Source: Ctena decussata (taxonomy: Eukaryota; Mollusca; Bivalvia; Lucinida; Lucinidae). From it: 64,000 bases of DNA. How positions within the stretch are numbered: position 1 is the first letter of the stretch; each line of letters opens with the position of its first letter. The position numbers and the translations under genes were made by a program. The stretch covers positions 35,270,993 through 35,334,992 of the forward strand of contig OZ022499.1 of NCBI GenBank assembly GCA_963989385.1. Reading direction: 5' to 3'. Below are positions 29,416 through 41,262 of the stretch, one piece after another. The notes beneath the pieces are model-generated. The model saw nothing but the letters and a program-made list of their open reading frames with translations, made no database searches and was not told the DNA's origin.

Positions 29416-29555
29416 TAAATGGCATGGAGCAGTATAGTGGTAAATGCACAATGTCATTTCCCTCTGGAAAAATTAAAAAGAATCAAGCTTTTGCAAGTTG
29501 TCAGCCAAAACGCTGCAAAATATTACAGTGCTATGCAACTTTAATGTATGTAAAG

Positions 29556-29748
29556 TTAGCCCGGTTGCGCAGTTGTTAAGCACTGGCCTGCTGATTTATC
29601 GGTCCCGAGTTGATTCTCGGTAGTGGATATCTTTACAGTTGTAAAGGGGGTTTCACAGCACACTGCCTCTCATTGTCACCCTCCCATCATCCTGATACAT
29701 GTGTATGACTAAAATACTGTTGAAAAATTGCAAGTCATCCTTCAATCG
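29556..29748 (+). mobile_element. tRNA-headed SINE (family 2)
   Basis: tRNA-like head TTAGCCCGGTTGCGCAGTTG with TCCCGAGTTGATTCTCGG, then body TTTCACAGCACACTGCCTCT and end ACTGTTGAAAAATTGCAAGT. Same body as 40414-40598, 50625-50775 and the minus copies at 38280, 41705 and 42905. Confidence 0.7.
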
Positions 29749-30029
29749 ACCTGGCTACCTTCAGGTGTTTGTGATAACCACCATTTCTTTTACTTTGGAG
29801 CAGAAACTGTACACAGGTTGGCCTAACATACATATGAATTGAATAGCATTGTTATATTTTGGCTAACTGCAGAAGCTTAAATGTTTATCAAGGTGGGACT
29901 GGAATTGTGTGTTCACCAAGTTGTAGCAATAGTGGTAAAGGCAGTTTCAGTAATAAACAAGTTATAGCAGTAACAAGTGCTGAGTGTAATAACCATAAAA
30001 AGTCAAAATATTGGGTCAGATAGGTCTGA

Positions 30030-30097
30030 GCAAACAGTTTATTCCCAGATCAGACTGCTCCTAAAGGAGCAGCCCAATCAGGGTCTACACTGTTTGG
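30030..30097. mobile_element. Short hairpin element (GCAAACAGTGTAGAC family)
   Basis: GCAAACAGTTTATTCCCAGA and CAGGGTCTACACTGTTTGGC around CTGCTCCTAAAGGAGCAG. Confidence 0.8.
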
Positions 30098-30419
30098 CAT
30101 TGCTGCATTGTAAAAATCAGACTGTTCCATTTATAAGACTATTACCATAATTATTTCATGTGTACCATTTTTTGGATTTTTTTTGGTTGTCAATACAGTA
30201 ATATATGCTCAGCTTGGCAGGAATAGTAATGCAGGGGTAGCAGTGACAGCCTTACAACTTTAAGTAAACGTCTCCAAGTAGTGACCTAGCAGTACCAGTA
30301 ATGAACCTCTCACAGACAAGTAAAGAGGAGAAGCGAACGATGTTACCTTTGCTAGTGCAATTACTGCCTAATTCACGGACATTATGTTCACCAAATATGT
30401 ATGGGATACTGTTTTACTA

Positions 30420-30735
30420 TTTATTCCCTATTTATGGATAGCCATAATTTATTTTTGGATATCCATTATTCAATTTAAGGACATCCAATATTAATCATGA
30501 TTTTGTGATATCCTACATTTGATTTATGGATATCCATAAATAGAGACATGGATATGAAAAAAAAAAGATAATAGAGATCCATAAATCGATTTATGGATAT
30601 TTAGATATTAAAAATTCGAATTATGGATATATCCATTGTTTATTTGTGTTATCTCAAAATAAAAATACTGGCTATCCGAAAATGAATTATGGATATATCC
30701 TAAAATGAATAATGGATATAAAAAAAAAAAACGGA
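30420..30735. repeat. AT-rich region of repeated ATTTATGGATATCCATAAAT
   Basis: The palindromic word TGGATATCCA and its relatives (TTATGGATAT, GGATATATCC) recur about a dozen times in 300 bp. The open frames over it are side effects. Confidence 0.7.
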
Positions 30736-31226
30736 AATAGGTAGCAAAAGGGCACGCCATAAATATGACAACACGTTGCCTAGTAGGAGGTGGGCTAGCA
30801 AGGGGAACAGGATATAAAACCGAAAATGCATTTTCTCGCAATATGAGAGTGGATGAATTAAATTTTTTCGAACACACTTCATTTAAGTGTACGGTTTATT
30901 TAAGATACGACCTTAAAGAAGGAATTACATGCGCTCTCATGCTATAAAAGGTTGACTTACTCGGATTAATTGGGCATCTACACCGACTTGCATGTATAAG
31001 AGACATCGAATTTATTGTGACCCTGAATCAGATTGGAATCCTAATAACCCATAGAGTGATGATTTGAACAGCAAAGACTAGGATCAGACTGCGATTGTAC
31101 AAGCTGATCTGAGTCTTTGCTGTTCGCGCACACCGTAATGCCTTTTGCTCCTGTGTTTCATATTTTTATTTTGAAAGATTTATTGCCACTTTGATAAATT
31201 AAACAACCAGTACACATTAAAAGATG

Positions 31227-31390
31227 AGGAGCGGCTGTAGTGTAGTGGATAACAATCCGGACTACCAATCCAGGGGTCGCAAGATCGATCCCCCGCTTCT
31301 CCGGTCTTTCGGACGAGACTTTAAACCGAGGTCCCGTCTCCATATGACCTCGTTGTTGGTGGGACGTTAAACCCGAGTTCACTCACTCAC
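31227..31390 (+). mobile_element. tRNA-headed SINE (family 3) with 10-bp TSD
   Basis: Head AGGAGCGGCTGTAGTGTAGT with CAAGATCGATCCCCCGCTTC, body GACGAGACTTTAAACCGAGG, end CACTCACTCAC. TTAAAAGATG is repeated exactly at 31217-31226 and 31391-31400. A minus-strand fragment lies at 35169-35258. Confidence 0.88.
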
Positions 31391-31476
31391 TTAAAAGATG
31401 CTTTTCGAAAGTGCTACAGTCATTTCGTACCGATGGGGGAAATGCGGGAACTGATGATAAAGATCACAGGCACTCG

Positions 31477-31590
31477 AATTCAAGTTGATCGGTTGCACAA
31501 TAAGAAAATTGCAATTCAGCCCGCTGCATTATCGTAATGCAGTGGGCAGAATTGCAACTTTCTTATTTCGCAACCGATCGACTTGAAATT
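31477..31590. mobile_element. Hairpin MITE, 114 bp
   Basis: AATTCAAGTTGATCGGTTGC pairs with GCAACCGATCGACTTGAAATT; the centre CTGCATTATCGTAATGCAG is a perfect palindrome. Confidence 0.85.
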
Positions 31591-32016
31591 TTACAGAGTG
31601 GTAGAAAATAGATTGACATTTGATAATATTTAGAAATTTAACGCATTTTTCGTCGAGTGCCTGTTATCAAGGGCTAGAAAAGATTCACAACCCGTACCCG
31701 ATGCGGGGGCACGATCGAAGCATGTCGAAAATGAGACAGAAATGAGCCAACACAGAGGCTTCTCAGCGGCAATATTTCCAGTCTGTGTATCAGACATGAA
31801 CATAGTTGTTAGGCAGCTGAATTCTGTGATAAGAAAGATCAAAATGGTCACAGCTACAGATGGACGGACGGACAACTTTAAACGGGTCCATGTTCACTGC
31901 TATGAACTTTTCTTTTGAAGTTTATCACTAACTTCCAGAGCTTGTTCGCTGGTATGATACACCCACAAAAACCGTTTTAGTCTCAAATATGCATTTTAGG
32001 GACAGTAGAGCCAAAT

Positions 32017-32254
32017 GCGCCGCGACACGAGAAAACCAACAATGTGGTTGTGCGCCGAGCGAAGACTCAGATCAGCCTTGGCATCCGCCCAGTTTCTGAC
32101 CAGACTCTTCGTTCAGTGCTCAAAGGGTAGCTAAGGGTCTAAGCTACCTCCATGTGGACACCGAAGCCTCTGATCAGACTGGGCGGATGCCCAGGCTGAT
32201 CTGAGGCAGCGCTGGGCGCACAACCTCTTTGTTGGTTTTCTCGTGTCGCGGCTC
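32017..32254. mobile_element. GCGACACGA-type palindromic MITE, copy 7
   Basis: GCCGCGACACGAGAAAACC and GGTTTTCTCGTGTCGCGGC ends. AAATG borders both sides. Confidence 0.88.
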
Positions 32255-32255
32255 A

Positions 32256-32537
32256 AATGTGGAGACAAACGTGGGGAATGTGGCAGCTAAAGGAAACCGG
32301 ACCCTGGGCTATTTCAAGCGCAACCTTGGAGACTGCACCGTTCCAGTCGAAGCAGCCAGCTACGATTACCCTTGTACGACTAGTCTCGAATTTGCCTCTT
32401 TAATGTGGGACCCGACCACACAATCCTTCTGCATAATAGCCATGAAGTGGAACAAGTTGCCATCCAGAGTGACAGCAGCGGAATCCCGAGAAGTGTTCCG
32501 CTCGAGTCTGCATGGCAAACCCGCCCGCCAGTGAGCC
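32256..32537 (+). pseudogene. LINE reverse-transcriptase C-terminal remnant (CR1/jockey-like), internally deleted
   Basis: Translates to TLGYFKRNLGDCTVPVEAAS and SLEFASLMWDP, the usual segment after the RT fingers, then jumps directly to MKWNKLPSRVTAAES, which normally lies about 100 residues further on. It ends GKPARQ-stop. No upstream RT or endonuclease is present, so this is a 5'-truncated dead copy. Confidence 0.7.
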
Positions 32538-32562
32538 TTACCAATCAAAACCATCTGTAAAT

Positions 32563-32801
32563 GAGCCGCAACACAACAAAAACCAAAAAAGTGGCAAATG
32601 TGCCAAGCGAAGACTCAGGTCAGCCTGGGCATCCGCCCATTCTGATCAGAGTCTTCACTGTGCGCTTAAAGGATACTTAAGTGTGTAAGCTACCTCCATG
32701 CCGGCACCGAAGCCTCTGATCACACTGGGAGGATGCCCTGGCTGATCTGAGTCTTCACGTGGCGCACATGCCACTTTCTAGGTTTTATCAAGTTGCGGCT
32801 A
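32563..32801. mobile_element. GCGACACGA-type palindromic MITE, copy 8
   Basis: GAGCCGCAACACAACAAAAA and TTTTATCAAGTTGCGGCTA; AAAT on both sides. It sits between the two LINE remnants. Confidence 0.82.
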
Positions 32802-32805
32802 AATA

Positions 32806-33031
32806 TTATAAGATCAACCATCACATTGTGGACGTGGAGAAGGAGAAATACCTACAGAGTGGCGTCAGTAGAACCCGTGGAGGTCACAATTTCTACCAAA
32901 AGGCCTACGGGAACTCCTTCATCCCCAGGATGGTCATCGAATGGAACAAGTTGCCATCGATAGCTAAAGCAGCGGACTCCCTGGAAGCAATGCACGCGAG
33001 TCTGCCTGGCAAACCCGACCGCCAGTGAGGC
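32806..33031 (+). pseudogene. Second LINE reverse-transcriptase 3' remnant
   Basis: Reads YYKINHHIVDVEKEKYLQ, TRGGHNFYQKAYGNSFIPR and VIEWNKLPSIAKAADSLEA, ending GKPDRQ-stop. The bases after both stops agree (CTTACCAATCAAAACCATCT), so the two remnants are 3' ends of the same family. Confidence 0.72.
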
Positions 33032-33086
33032 TTACCAATCAAAACCATCTGTAAATAGTTTTAAAGATGCTGTTAACTATACAATT

Positions 33087-33230
33087 GAGCCACGACACGA
33101 CAAAACCAACAAAGTGGCAAGTGCGCTAAGCGAAGACTCAGATCAGCCTGGTCATCCGGTCAGTACGATCAGAGTCTTTGCTCTGTGCTTGATGGGTAGC
33201 CACTTTGTTAGTTTTGTCATGTCGCGGCTC
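33087..33230. mobile_element. GCGACACGA-type palindromic MITE, copy 9, internally deleted
   Basis: Both ends are intact (GAGCCACGACACGACAAAAC / GTTTTGTCATGTCGCGGCTC), but the right inner arm is missing, giving 144 bp. Confidence 0.82.
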
Positions 33231-35168
33231 AGTCATAGTTACTTGGGGAGACCGCTGTGTCAATTCACATGTTACAGTTTTTTGTTGTTGTTTTTTTAGC
33301 AATTTTCGAACACCCCTTGTACAAGTTTAAGATAACAAAAACTTATGTCATGCGCTTTACGATACGGCCATATTCATAAAGAGGTAATTGTCTTACAAAC
33401 ACTGATAATGGTCATGTTTACATGTAAACCCTTTCAAAATGTGCCTCACTCAACCCAACCACGCAGACTTAGTATAAAGGACTTCTCTGTTTGAGGCGAA
33501 ATTCTTTTTTTTTACCACAAACGGGGTTCAATTGTACCCAGCCTTTCGTTATAAGCCTTCCAGCGGCTGGATTTGACTGAAATGGTTTTGAATGCGCCGT
33601 ACGTAAAATCGCAAGTCTACACGATCACCCTATGGAAACGGTGACAACGATACTTGGTGAAAACTCGGGTGAGAACTGGTATAAAGTGTAAATTCGGGTG
33701 AAGAGCCAGAGAAAATTCGGGATTTATACTGTTTTGAAGGTGTTTATTTTGTTTACTTTCAATTTAAAGCAAAAGCATAACTAACTCCTGTGGAATTTTA
33801 GAATTTGGGCACTTGCAGGAGCTGCAGATGTTCTTTATTCATTTGTTGATAGCAAAAGTTTGTTGAAAATATCTTCTGCGTTCTCGCCACAGTGCGCCCC
33901 ATTTTACAGGTAAACATTCTCAGGCGCCTTGCTGAACTAATTTTGTTAATTGTTCCACGTGTACTTAATGACTGGATCAAAATAACTCTGCGTTTTGATA
34001 GAGTTAGGGAGGCTTTGTAAGCCCCTTATCATTGACAGGGAGCAAATTGTTAAAAAACAAGGAGATAACCGAGTTTCACGCTCGTGTATGGTGATATGGT
34101 GAATTAACGGACTGGTGAAGTAGATCATCGGACAGCAACCAAATTTCTGCCAGTATGCAAAAAGAAGTTTTACCCCGACTACTTTTTTTTGCCAGTTTGT
34201 AATGAATTCTAATCAGTAAAATATTAATTCTCGCTACCTTTCTCTTGGCTTCCGTCATTTTTCATCGCGATCTATGCCATGAACTCTGACAGAAAAGGCT
34301 CTGCGAAGTAAATGGGGACGTAGACATGCTTTTTGCAAGCATGCGTATGTCCGCTGCCAATATGAGTAGTCTTCGGGACTAAAAACACAGCTTTCTCGAA
34401 TGTAAGCTGTGAAAAAATATTGTGACAGGAAAAGAAAACCCTTCCCATAGGTTTAAAATGAATAACTGAATATTTCATGTCATTTTTTGTGTGTGTTTAA
34501 AATCTTCTGTTTTTAAAGATCGTTTCCTGAAAACATCTGGTTTCTTCTACACTTTAAAAGACTCGTATATTTTACTATAAAATTACTGGCAAACGGCGGC
34601 CTGTCCATTTACCCTTATTTTTTTGCGGGTGCTTGAAAACATTTTCTGGAATTTGGTCGAATATGGTAGGTACTGTTTTGGATACACAGCCAAAATATAG
34701 CTGACTCGCTTCAACTGAGTCCATGCATGACCGGTAATGAAATGTGCAACACTGGTCACGCCCTCCCCCCTCCCCCCAAGCGCCTGCTTCAGCGGAACAT
34801 TTTTTTTCCAACAGCCGGGTGATTTCGCGATCCGAAAACAAAAGGAAAGTGCTTCAGATGTACATAACGGTATATTTTGAACTGCTAGCCGGTCTTTCTA
34901 GTCGGAATTTTTTTCTACATGTATTTATTTTGCTGACTGCAGCTGAAATCACATGTGACCATACTGAGAATTTTCACGCATATATTCCATACAACGAACA
35001 AGCCATACCCAGATTAGTCAATGTCTTGGAAAACACTGATCACGGTCAATACATATCGGTCTATAAATTTTTTCAGGGTCTAAAAACTTCCGTTCAAAAG
35101 GGAGAACTGTAATAAGACCACCAAACCGCTGTTTGTACGTGCCCTCTTCACGTGATTACGACGCCAAA
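33231..35168. other. Intergenic stretch without recognised gene
   Basis: Contains the inverted repeat member above. The 122-codon open frame at 34744-35112 has no family signature and no splice context that can be defended; it is not called as a gene. Confidence 0.5.
33622..33730. repeat. Repeat inverted at 45871-45976
   Basis: CGATCACCCTATGGAAACGG and AGTGTAAATTCGGGTGAAG match the reverse complement of the later segment. Confidence 0.65.
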
Positions 35169-35258
35169 TGAGTGAGTGAGTAGGCATACATGTTTAACTT
35201 TCTATGGACATACGAAGATGGGACTTCGGTTTAAACCTCATCCGAAAGACCAGGAAGG
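35169..35258 (-). mobile_element. SINE family 3 fragment, minus strand
   Basis: GAGTGAGTGAG, GACTTCGGTTTAAACCTC and CCGAAAGACC are the reverse of the family 3 tail and body. Confidence 0.65.
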
Positions 35259-35266
35259 GGTGTGTT

Positions 35267-35298
<32 letters not shown>

Positions 35299-35313
35299 GG
35301 GGTGGGGGGGGGG
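35259..35313. repeat. (GT)n microsatellite with G-run
   Basis: Repeated TGTGTG broken by TTTG, ending in a run of G. Confidence 0.9.
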
Positions 35314-35984
35314 TTGCTGATTCGTCTATCTCGTAATGCATGTAACACATGGCATAAGAAACAATGGACACAGATAAGACTGCGCTTTCAAACTCATGCT
35401 GGTTCGAATAAAGCAAGGAATGGGTAAGTCAAAAGTGAAAAGGGGCTGGTCATTTTGCTCAGTTGTTCAGGTTGATTGGAACATCTGATGTTCGCAAAGG
35501 CAACAAGAGCCAAAGGCCCCTTTTCTCATGCGGTCTCATATTTACACGGTACATGTAAATCTCTTTATCGTTTTGGACAAACTGAATATTTTACAGCCAC
35601 TGTATTATGACACAATTTTTATCCAGGGTGGTATTACTTAAATTTCTAAAGCAAGGACCTTGCAAATCCATTTTAATGACACTATGTAAACATACAAATT
35701 GGTTTTCACGTTTAAACGGTTTAACAACGCCTTTTATACAAAATGACCAGAATCTAATTCGCAGATGCTAGTTTGATTTGGAGATGTTAACTGCCTTATA
35801 CCATACCAATTAGCGATCTGATTCTTTTTATCTGAATCGCTTTTTGTACATTTTGCAGATTGAGGTATAAGTCAGTTTTTTTCTTCTGATATTATTTAGT
35901 GCATACTGTGGATATTAAAGGAACTCTAAATTTAAGTGGTCTGCAGATATTGCCCTGTACAGGTATTTTATTTTTGAGGACGAT

Positions 35985-36420
35985 CCAAGCAGCTTTCGAG
36001 AATAAATGAACTCCAGACCATTGTCAAGAATCGGAAACTAAGGTGGTTTGGCCATGTCTCAAGGTCTTCTGGTTTAGCAAAGGCAATTCTACAGAGCGCA
36101 GTGAAAGGAAAAAGAAGAGGTAGACAGAAGAAGAGCGTGGGAAGACAATATTAAAAAAGTGTACAGGAATGGACTTTGCGAGCGCAACTAGGGCAGCTGA
36201 AAACAGGATGAGGTGGAAAGGGAGCGTTTGGAAGTCATCTGTGGTGCCCCATCGACCTTGTAAGCTTATTGGATAGAATAGAATATTTTCGCGACAATGT
36301 CAAAGCAACGATGCAGTGGACAGGAATGGACTTTGCCAGGGCAACTAGGGCTGATGAAAACAGGACAAGGCGGAAAGGGACCGTTTGGAAGTCATCTTTG
36401 GTGCCCCAACGACCTTGTAA
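35985..36420 (+). pseudogene. RTE-type LINE 3' end, frameshifted, with duplicated tail
   Basis: Reads RLSRINELQTIVKNRKLRWF, then GHVSRSSGLAKAILQ, and in shifted frames GRQKK and EWTGMDFARATR-like sequence, the closing part of RTE-clade ORFs. The last ~120 bp (GGAATGGACTTTGC through GGTGCCCC) is repeated from about 36328. The tail is AATAGAATAG-rich. Confidence 0.68.
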
Positions 36421-37106
36421 GTTTATGGGATAAAATAGAATAGAATAATCTCGCGACGATGTCAAAGCAACGATGCACACCATGCGACACTACCACGTGA
36501 CACCAATACCAAACTGTCAAAACATGCGACGTCACATGAATCAGAAGGCAATATCAGCTCGTACACCCTAAAACAGACCCGTTCAACGCAAGCCATTATA
36601 AGAGTCACGGACGTCGGTCTCGCAGTAAAACCCATTTGCCAATCCCTACAACGCCCAATTCCAGTTTTAAGCACAAGACCGGCAGAGGCGCGCACGAGGT
36701 CATTCCCACAAGGGAAATACCGATCACCCCACGACCGACGAGGATCAGATCCGCCACATCCGAGTCTAGGCTGAGATGCGCCAATACCGCTTGAATATAC
36801 ATACCTAACATGCGACGATGTCCCATCGACCTTGACATGACGTTTCAGTGATGTTGATACGACGTCGCTACGACCAACAGAAATTATTCGTCAGCTGTGC
36901 CCAAGATACAGTGGGCCTCTAACCCTCACTGCCCATATGGCTATTAGGCTATGGGAAACATTTACCTTTACCTACCTTAATACAAACAGATCCGAACAGC
37001 ACACGACACGACACGAGCCGCCCAAATATGTCTTAGAAGCTCACACACTCCACACCTGTCAGCATATCCGACCGGCAAGGCCCTAAAACTGGTACCCATC
37101 GTATAG

Positions 37107-37295
37107 CTTGAGATGAGGTGGGATATTGAGGGTAATTCTGAGATATTTTTCTAGTTTGCATCAAAACATACGTTTTACCCCTCATTTAAATCGTCTCGAT
37201 AAGACGGTTTCAATGAGGGTTCACAACATATGTTCTCATTAAAAAATGGAAAATTATCACTAATTGTCTTTGTTAAACTTCTCATCTGGAACGCT
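37107..37295. mobile_element. CCCCTCATTAGAAC palindromic MITE
   Basis: TTTTACCCCTCATTTAAATC and TTTCAATGAGGGTTCACAAC face each other around CGTCTCGATAAGACG. Confidence 0.75.
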
Positions 37296-37321
37296 GGGAT
37301 ACACGCTACACGATACAGGCT

Positions 37322-37360
37322 ACTGAATTACTGATGACAGGCTGTCATCAGTAATTCAGT
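37322..37360. repeat. Perfect palindrome CTGAATTACTGATGACAG/CTGTCATCAGTAATTCAG
   Basis: An 18-bp arm with almost no loop, likely the core of a lost hairpin element. Confidence 0.8.
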
Positions 37361-37682
37361 AATCTAAACAGCCAAAATCTCAAAATAACTAAAAGAATTC
37401 AACAAACCACTGCCTGTAGAATGTTTGCTACGACATCGACTCGGCGTATGTGCAAACGCACAATTACGCACGATCAATGTCATGGCAGACAGTGTAAGGA
37501 ATATGTATATAATTTATATAAAACTGACAATTCTTAGGATTCTTATATTTCAAAATATAAAACATATCAATTCACAGATCAGGGTGTCACTTTCTTCCAG
37601 TCCGGAGTGTCTGGTTGGCCAGACCGTCTCACCATTGGCGGCGTCAGTTCTCTAGGTCGCTGAATCTGAAAGGATAAAAAAT

Positions 37683-37915
37683 GAACCGCGACACGAGAAA
37701 ACCAACAGCGTGTTTGTGCACCCAGCCCAGACTCAGATCAGCCTGGGCATCCGCCAATTCTGATCAGACTCTTTCTAAACGCTTAAAGGGAAGCCAAGGG
37801 ACTAAGCTACCTTCGTGTGGACAGCGAAGTTTCTAATCAGACTGGGCGGATGCCCAGGCAGATCTGAGTCTGCGCTGGACGCACAACCACATTGTTGGGT
37901 TTCTCGTTGCGGCTA
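37683..37915. mobile_element. GCGACACGA-type palindromic MITE, copy 10
   Basis: GAACCGCGACACGAGAAAAC and GGGTTTCTCGTTGCGGC ends with CAGACTGGGCGGATGCCCAG inside. Confidence 0.85.
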
Positions 37916-38279
37916 AAATATACTGTTTGGGGCTATACTGCCATGTTTCCGCCATTTTTACTTATGTTTCTGCAGTTGTTATTTCCTGCGACGATGCTAC
38001 CTTTCAAAAAAAGGGGTTGACTACTCTTAAAAGAATTGGCTCCTAGAGCGGTAAGCTGTTTCATTTACGTGTTGACCCCTTTTGAGAAGCGATGCGGATG
38101 GAAGGTGGGTTCCTCTGAAAGTATACCCATTCACTTTGATCATGTGAGTTAAAATACCAACAGCGACGTGATTTATACAGAGGGTACACCATGATGAATA
38201 GCGCCGGAGCGTTATAATGTGCATAACCCAGCGTATAGTTAAAAATTCCAATACCTAGGGGATGTGGGGGAAAGTAATG

Positions 38280-38420
38280 GATGAACGGATGACTTGCGAT
38301 TTTACGCCCTTTCTGGCAGTATCAGTCATATCAGGGCGATGTGCGGGTGATAATGAAAATCTGTGTGCGACGAAAACCTGTTTATGACGGAAACGATTTC
38401 CGGCTGCAGCCGGAATCACC
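38280..38420 (-). mobile_element. SINE family 2 fragment, minus strand
   Basis: GGATGACTTGCGATTTTACG, TCAGTCATATCAGGGCGATG and GTGATAATGAAA in the family's reverse order. Confidence 0.6.
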
Positions 38421-38752
38421 CAAACTAAACTGTTTGTTGCGGATCAGGCTGCGAGAATGCGATAGCTGATCTGAGTCTCCAGCTGTTTTTAAATGTCCAA
38501 CAGTACAGTTTCTTGTTGAGCGGTTCTAATAACGTTATACTTACGTTCAGTTTAGCTGACTAAAGACAGGTCCGAGTCGGGTTACTATATCCCCTTCGTA
38601 TTCTGGTGGAGCAAATATGGAGTATGTCACTGGCACCACAGCATCACCCCTGGGATCTTCGCTGTAATACTTGTAATATCCCATACTGAATGACCTTGTC
38701 TTAATCCACAATTTCTTTCAAATCTCGACATTTGACAGTTCATAATACAACA

Positions 38753-38858
38753 CCTAATGGCACAACACTGAATCAACATTAAATCAACGCTGATTCAATG
38801 TCATGACGTTGAATCAACATTGATTCGATGCTGCGTTCAATGTTGTGCGCCTGCTGAA
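38753..38858. mobile_element. Short TIR element with GAATCAAC repeats
   Basis: CTAATGGCACAACACTGAATC and CAATGTTGTGCGCCTGCTG are inverted; the middle is alternating GAATCAACATTGATTC palindromes. Same build as 43160-43255. Confidence 0.65.
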
Positions 38859-39410
38859 CATATTCTACATGTGCAAAGAGAGATTCAGATAAGCTCTCGC
38901 ATTTGCAGAGCCCGATCGCCCTTTGCGTTTAAATCGACTGTCAGCCTTGCATAATTTATATGATATAAGGCAGTGTCCAAAATTTGTGACTAAAAATCCA
39001 GTGTTAACATTCGAAATCCTTGAATCTGACAGGCCTTTGTGACTAGTATGTAAGCTTAATTTGTGAATGACGCATTAAATTATTGAAATTGAGATCGGTC
39101 AGTTTGATACTGTTTACACAATATCATTATTTAGAAGTATTTTGACACTGCTTTCCTAATTTAGACCTCATGGAGGGTGTATGTGATATACGGGATACAT
39201 AAAAGGGTTTGATTTATTTGAGTGGCTTAATACATCATACAAATTCACCCAGATTAGGATCTGATCGGTATCACGTAAAAAGGAACCGTAGAAACATCAT
39301 CGGCTCAGTCTTCCCTCAGATGAATAGTCTTTGGACCCTGAGGTGCTCAGATAATGAAAGAAAAAAGTCTGATCTGAGCCTGTGCTGTCACATATGCTGC
39401 CCGGTATCTT

Positions 39411-40372
39411 TTTTATGCCCCCGAAGGAACTTCGGGTGGCTTATTAAAATCGCACCGTCCGTCCGACTGTCCGTCCGTTAGTCCGTCCGTTACAAATCGT
39501 GTCTCAGCGATAACTTTAAAACTACTGAAGCAAATTTTATGAAACTTCACAGAAAGATACAGCATAATGAGAAGGTGTGTCTCGCGCAAGACTGAGGTCC
39601 CTACGCCCAAGGTCAAGGCCATAATTGGGTCAAAGGTTAAATTGTGTCTCAAAATCGTGTCTCAGCGATAATTTTAAAACTACTGAAGCAAATTTGATGA
39701 AACTTGACAGAAAGATAAAACATAATGAGAAATAGTGTCGCGCACAAGACTTAGGTCCCCACGCCCAAGGTCAAGGCCACAGTTGGGTCAAAAGTCAAAT
39801 TGTGTCTCAAAATTGGGTCTCAGCGATTACTTGTAAACTACTGAAGCAAATGTGATGAAACTTCACAGTAAGATGAAACATAATGAGAAAGTGTGTTGCA
39901 CATAAGATTTGGTTTGCCAAGTTCAAGGTCAAGGTCACAATTAGGGGTCAAAGGTCATATCTCGCCTCTGTGATAACTTAAAAACTGCTAAAGTGAATGT
40001 CATCAAACTTCACAGAAAGGTAAATCATAATGAAAAGGTATGTTACACACAATATTTATGATCCCAAATCCAAGGTCAAGGTCACAATCTGGGATCAGAG
40101 GTCAAATTATGTCTCGGCAATTACTCAGAAAAGTACCAAAGCAAACTTTAAAGAAAGATAAAGCCTAACGAGAAGGACACAACACAGTTTGGTTAGTGGT
40201 TGAATTAAGTCTCCTTGAATCCTTCTTTAACTTCCAAAGTGCATTTAAACATTACAGAAAAGTAAAATGAAATGCGAATGTATATCATGTGCAAGCCTCA
40301 GGTTCTATGCCGAAGGTCAAGGTCACAACTAGGGCTCAAAGGTCAGTTGAAGGTGCCTTCGGTGGCATTTGT
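39411..40372 (+). mobile_element. pearl/BIV160-like (Helitron-related) element, fullest copy
   Basis: Opens with the hairpin CCCCCGAAGGAACTTCGGGTGG, then (GTCC)n, then about five core units with a period close to 159 bp (GTCTCAGCGAT at 39501, 39658 and 39817), each ending AAGGTCAAGG. Closes with GGTGCCTTCGGTGGCATT. The 160-bp period is the hallmark of BIV160-type cores. Confidence 0.7.
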
Positions 40373-40413
40373 TACACACTGTAACATTCCTTTTTTTTCT
40401 TTTTTTTTGTGAT

Positions 40414-40598
40414 ACCCTGGTGGCTCAGTAGCTGGCCTGTTGATCTACCTGTCCCGGGTTCGAGACCTGCTGGAGACGGGAATCTTTCCAACGGTATACG
40501 GGGTCTGTTGCACACGGACTCTCGTCGTCCTGATATAACTGAAATACTGTTAAAAAGGGGCGTAAAATCTCAAGTCATCATCATCATTAGCATCACAC
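40414..40598 (+). mobile_element. tRNA-headed SINE (family 2)
   Basis: Head ACCCTGGTGGCTCAGTAGC with T-arm TCCCGGGTTCGAGACCTGCT, end ACTGTTAAAAAGGGGCGTAA and CATCATCATCATT tail. Confidence 0.75.
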
Positions 40599-40661
40599 TA
40601 GACATATCTCTCACTACATCGGTTGTCTATACACAGACAAGGAAACAAGAGTGAAGCCGAA

Positions 40662-40975
40662 GTGTTTCCCGAACGGGAAACAGAACTGAGAAAATTCTCA
40701 TCATGGACACCGGTGTTTTCAAATTGCTGTCAAAAAAATTGAAGGCCCTAATAAAAAAATCCGATTCGGACAATTTTTAGAAAAATTCATGTAGTTATAA
40801 AGTATTAGTTCAAAACTGAGAAGCACGAGCCATGCCAAATAGAGGCACCCTAAAGTCATATAATTGGCTAAAATTTTTCCCGTTCGGGAAACAAACTGGA
40901 TCGGCATGCACTGCGATATATACCGGCATGCATCTCAAAAGCACTTCCTTCCTGTTTCTCGAACGGGAAATCGAC
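40662..40975. repeat. Three dispersed CCCGTTCGGGAAAC/GTTTCCCGAACGGG palindromes
   Basis: GTTTCCCGAACGGGAAACAG at 40664, CCCGTTCGGGAAAC at 40879 and GTTTCTCGAACGGGAAA at 40956 share one 14-bp word in both orientations. Confidence 0.65.
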
Positions 40976-41029
40976 CCTTCTGTCAAAGGGGCGCAGCCCC
41001 AGCCAGAAGAAAGCTTACCTCGGCTGGGA

Positions 41030-41262
41030 ATGGAACGAAGAGCGAACGCAAAACTAGTGATGATCTACAAAATCATCTATGGACCCACTGTCATACCCCT
41101 GTCTGCATATTGCACCCATCAACTGAGCACCAGTTGCCAAACCATGCGATATATGGTTCTGTATCGTCAGACTGACGTCTACCAGCATACATTTTTCCCC
41201 TCTGCCATCAGACAGTGGGATCAGCTGCTGGAGTGCGTTGTGAGCGCCCTCAACGTTTGAAG
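41030..41262 (+). pseudogene. LINE reverse-transcriptase C-terminal remnant
   Basis: Reads ANAKLVMIYKIIYGPTVIPL, then YMVLYRQTDVYQHTFFPSAI and RQWDQL, the pattern of non-LTR RT tails (YKI..G, FFP..I..WN.L). Ends with a stop at 41260; the 5' part is missing. Confidence 0.65.

Noticed and set aside
34744..35112. 122-codon open frame (ending TSVQKGEL)
   Set aside because: No recognisable domain, the start lies in low-complexity poly-C sequence, and no splice context supports it.
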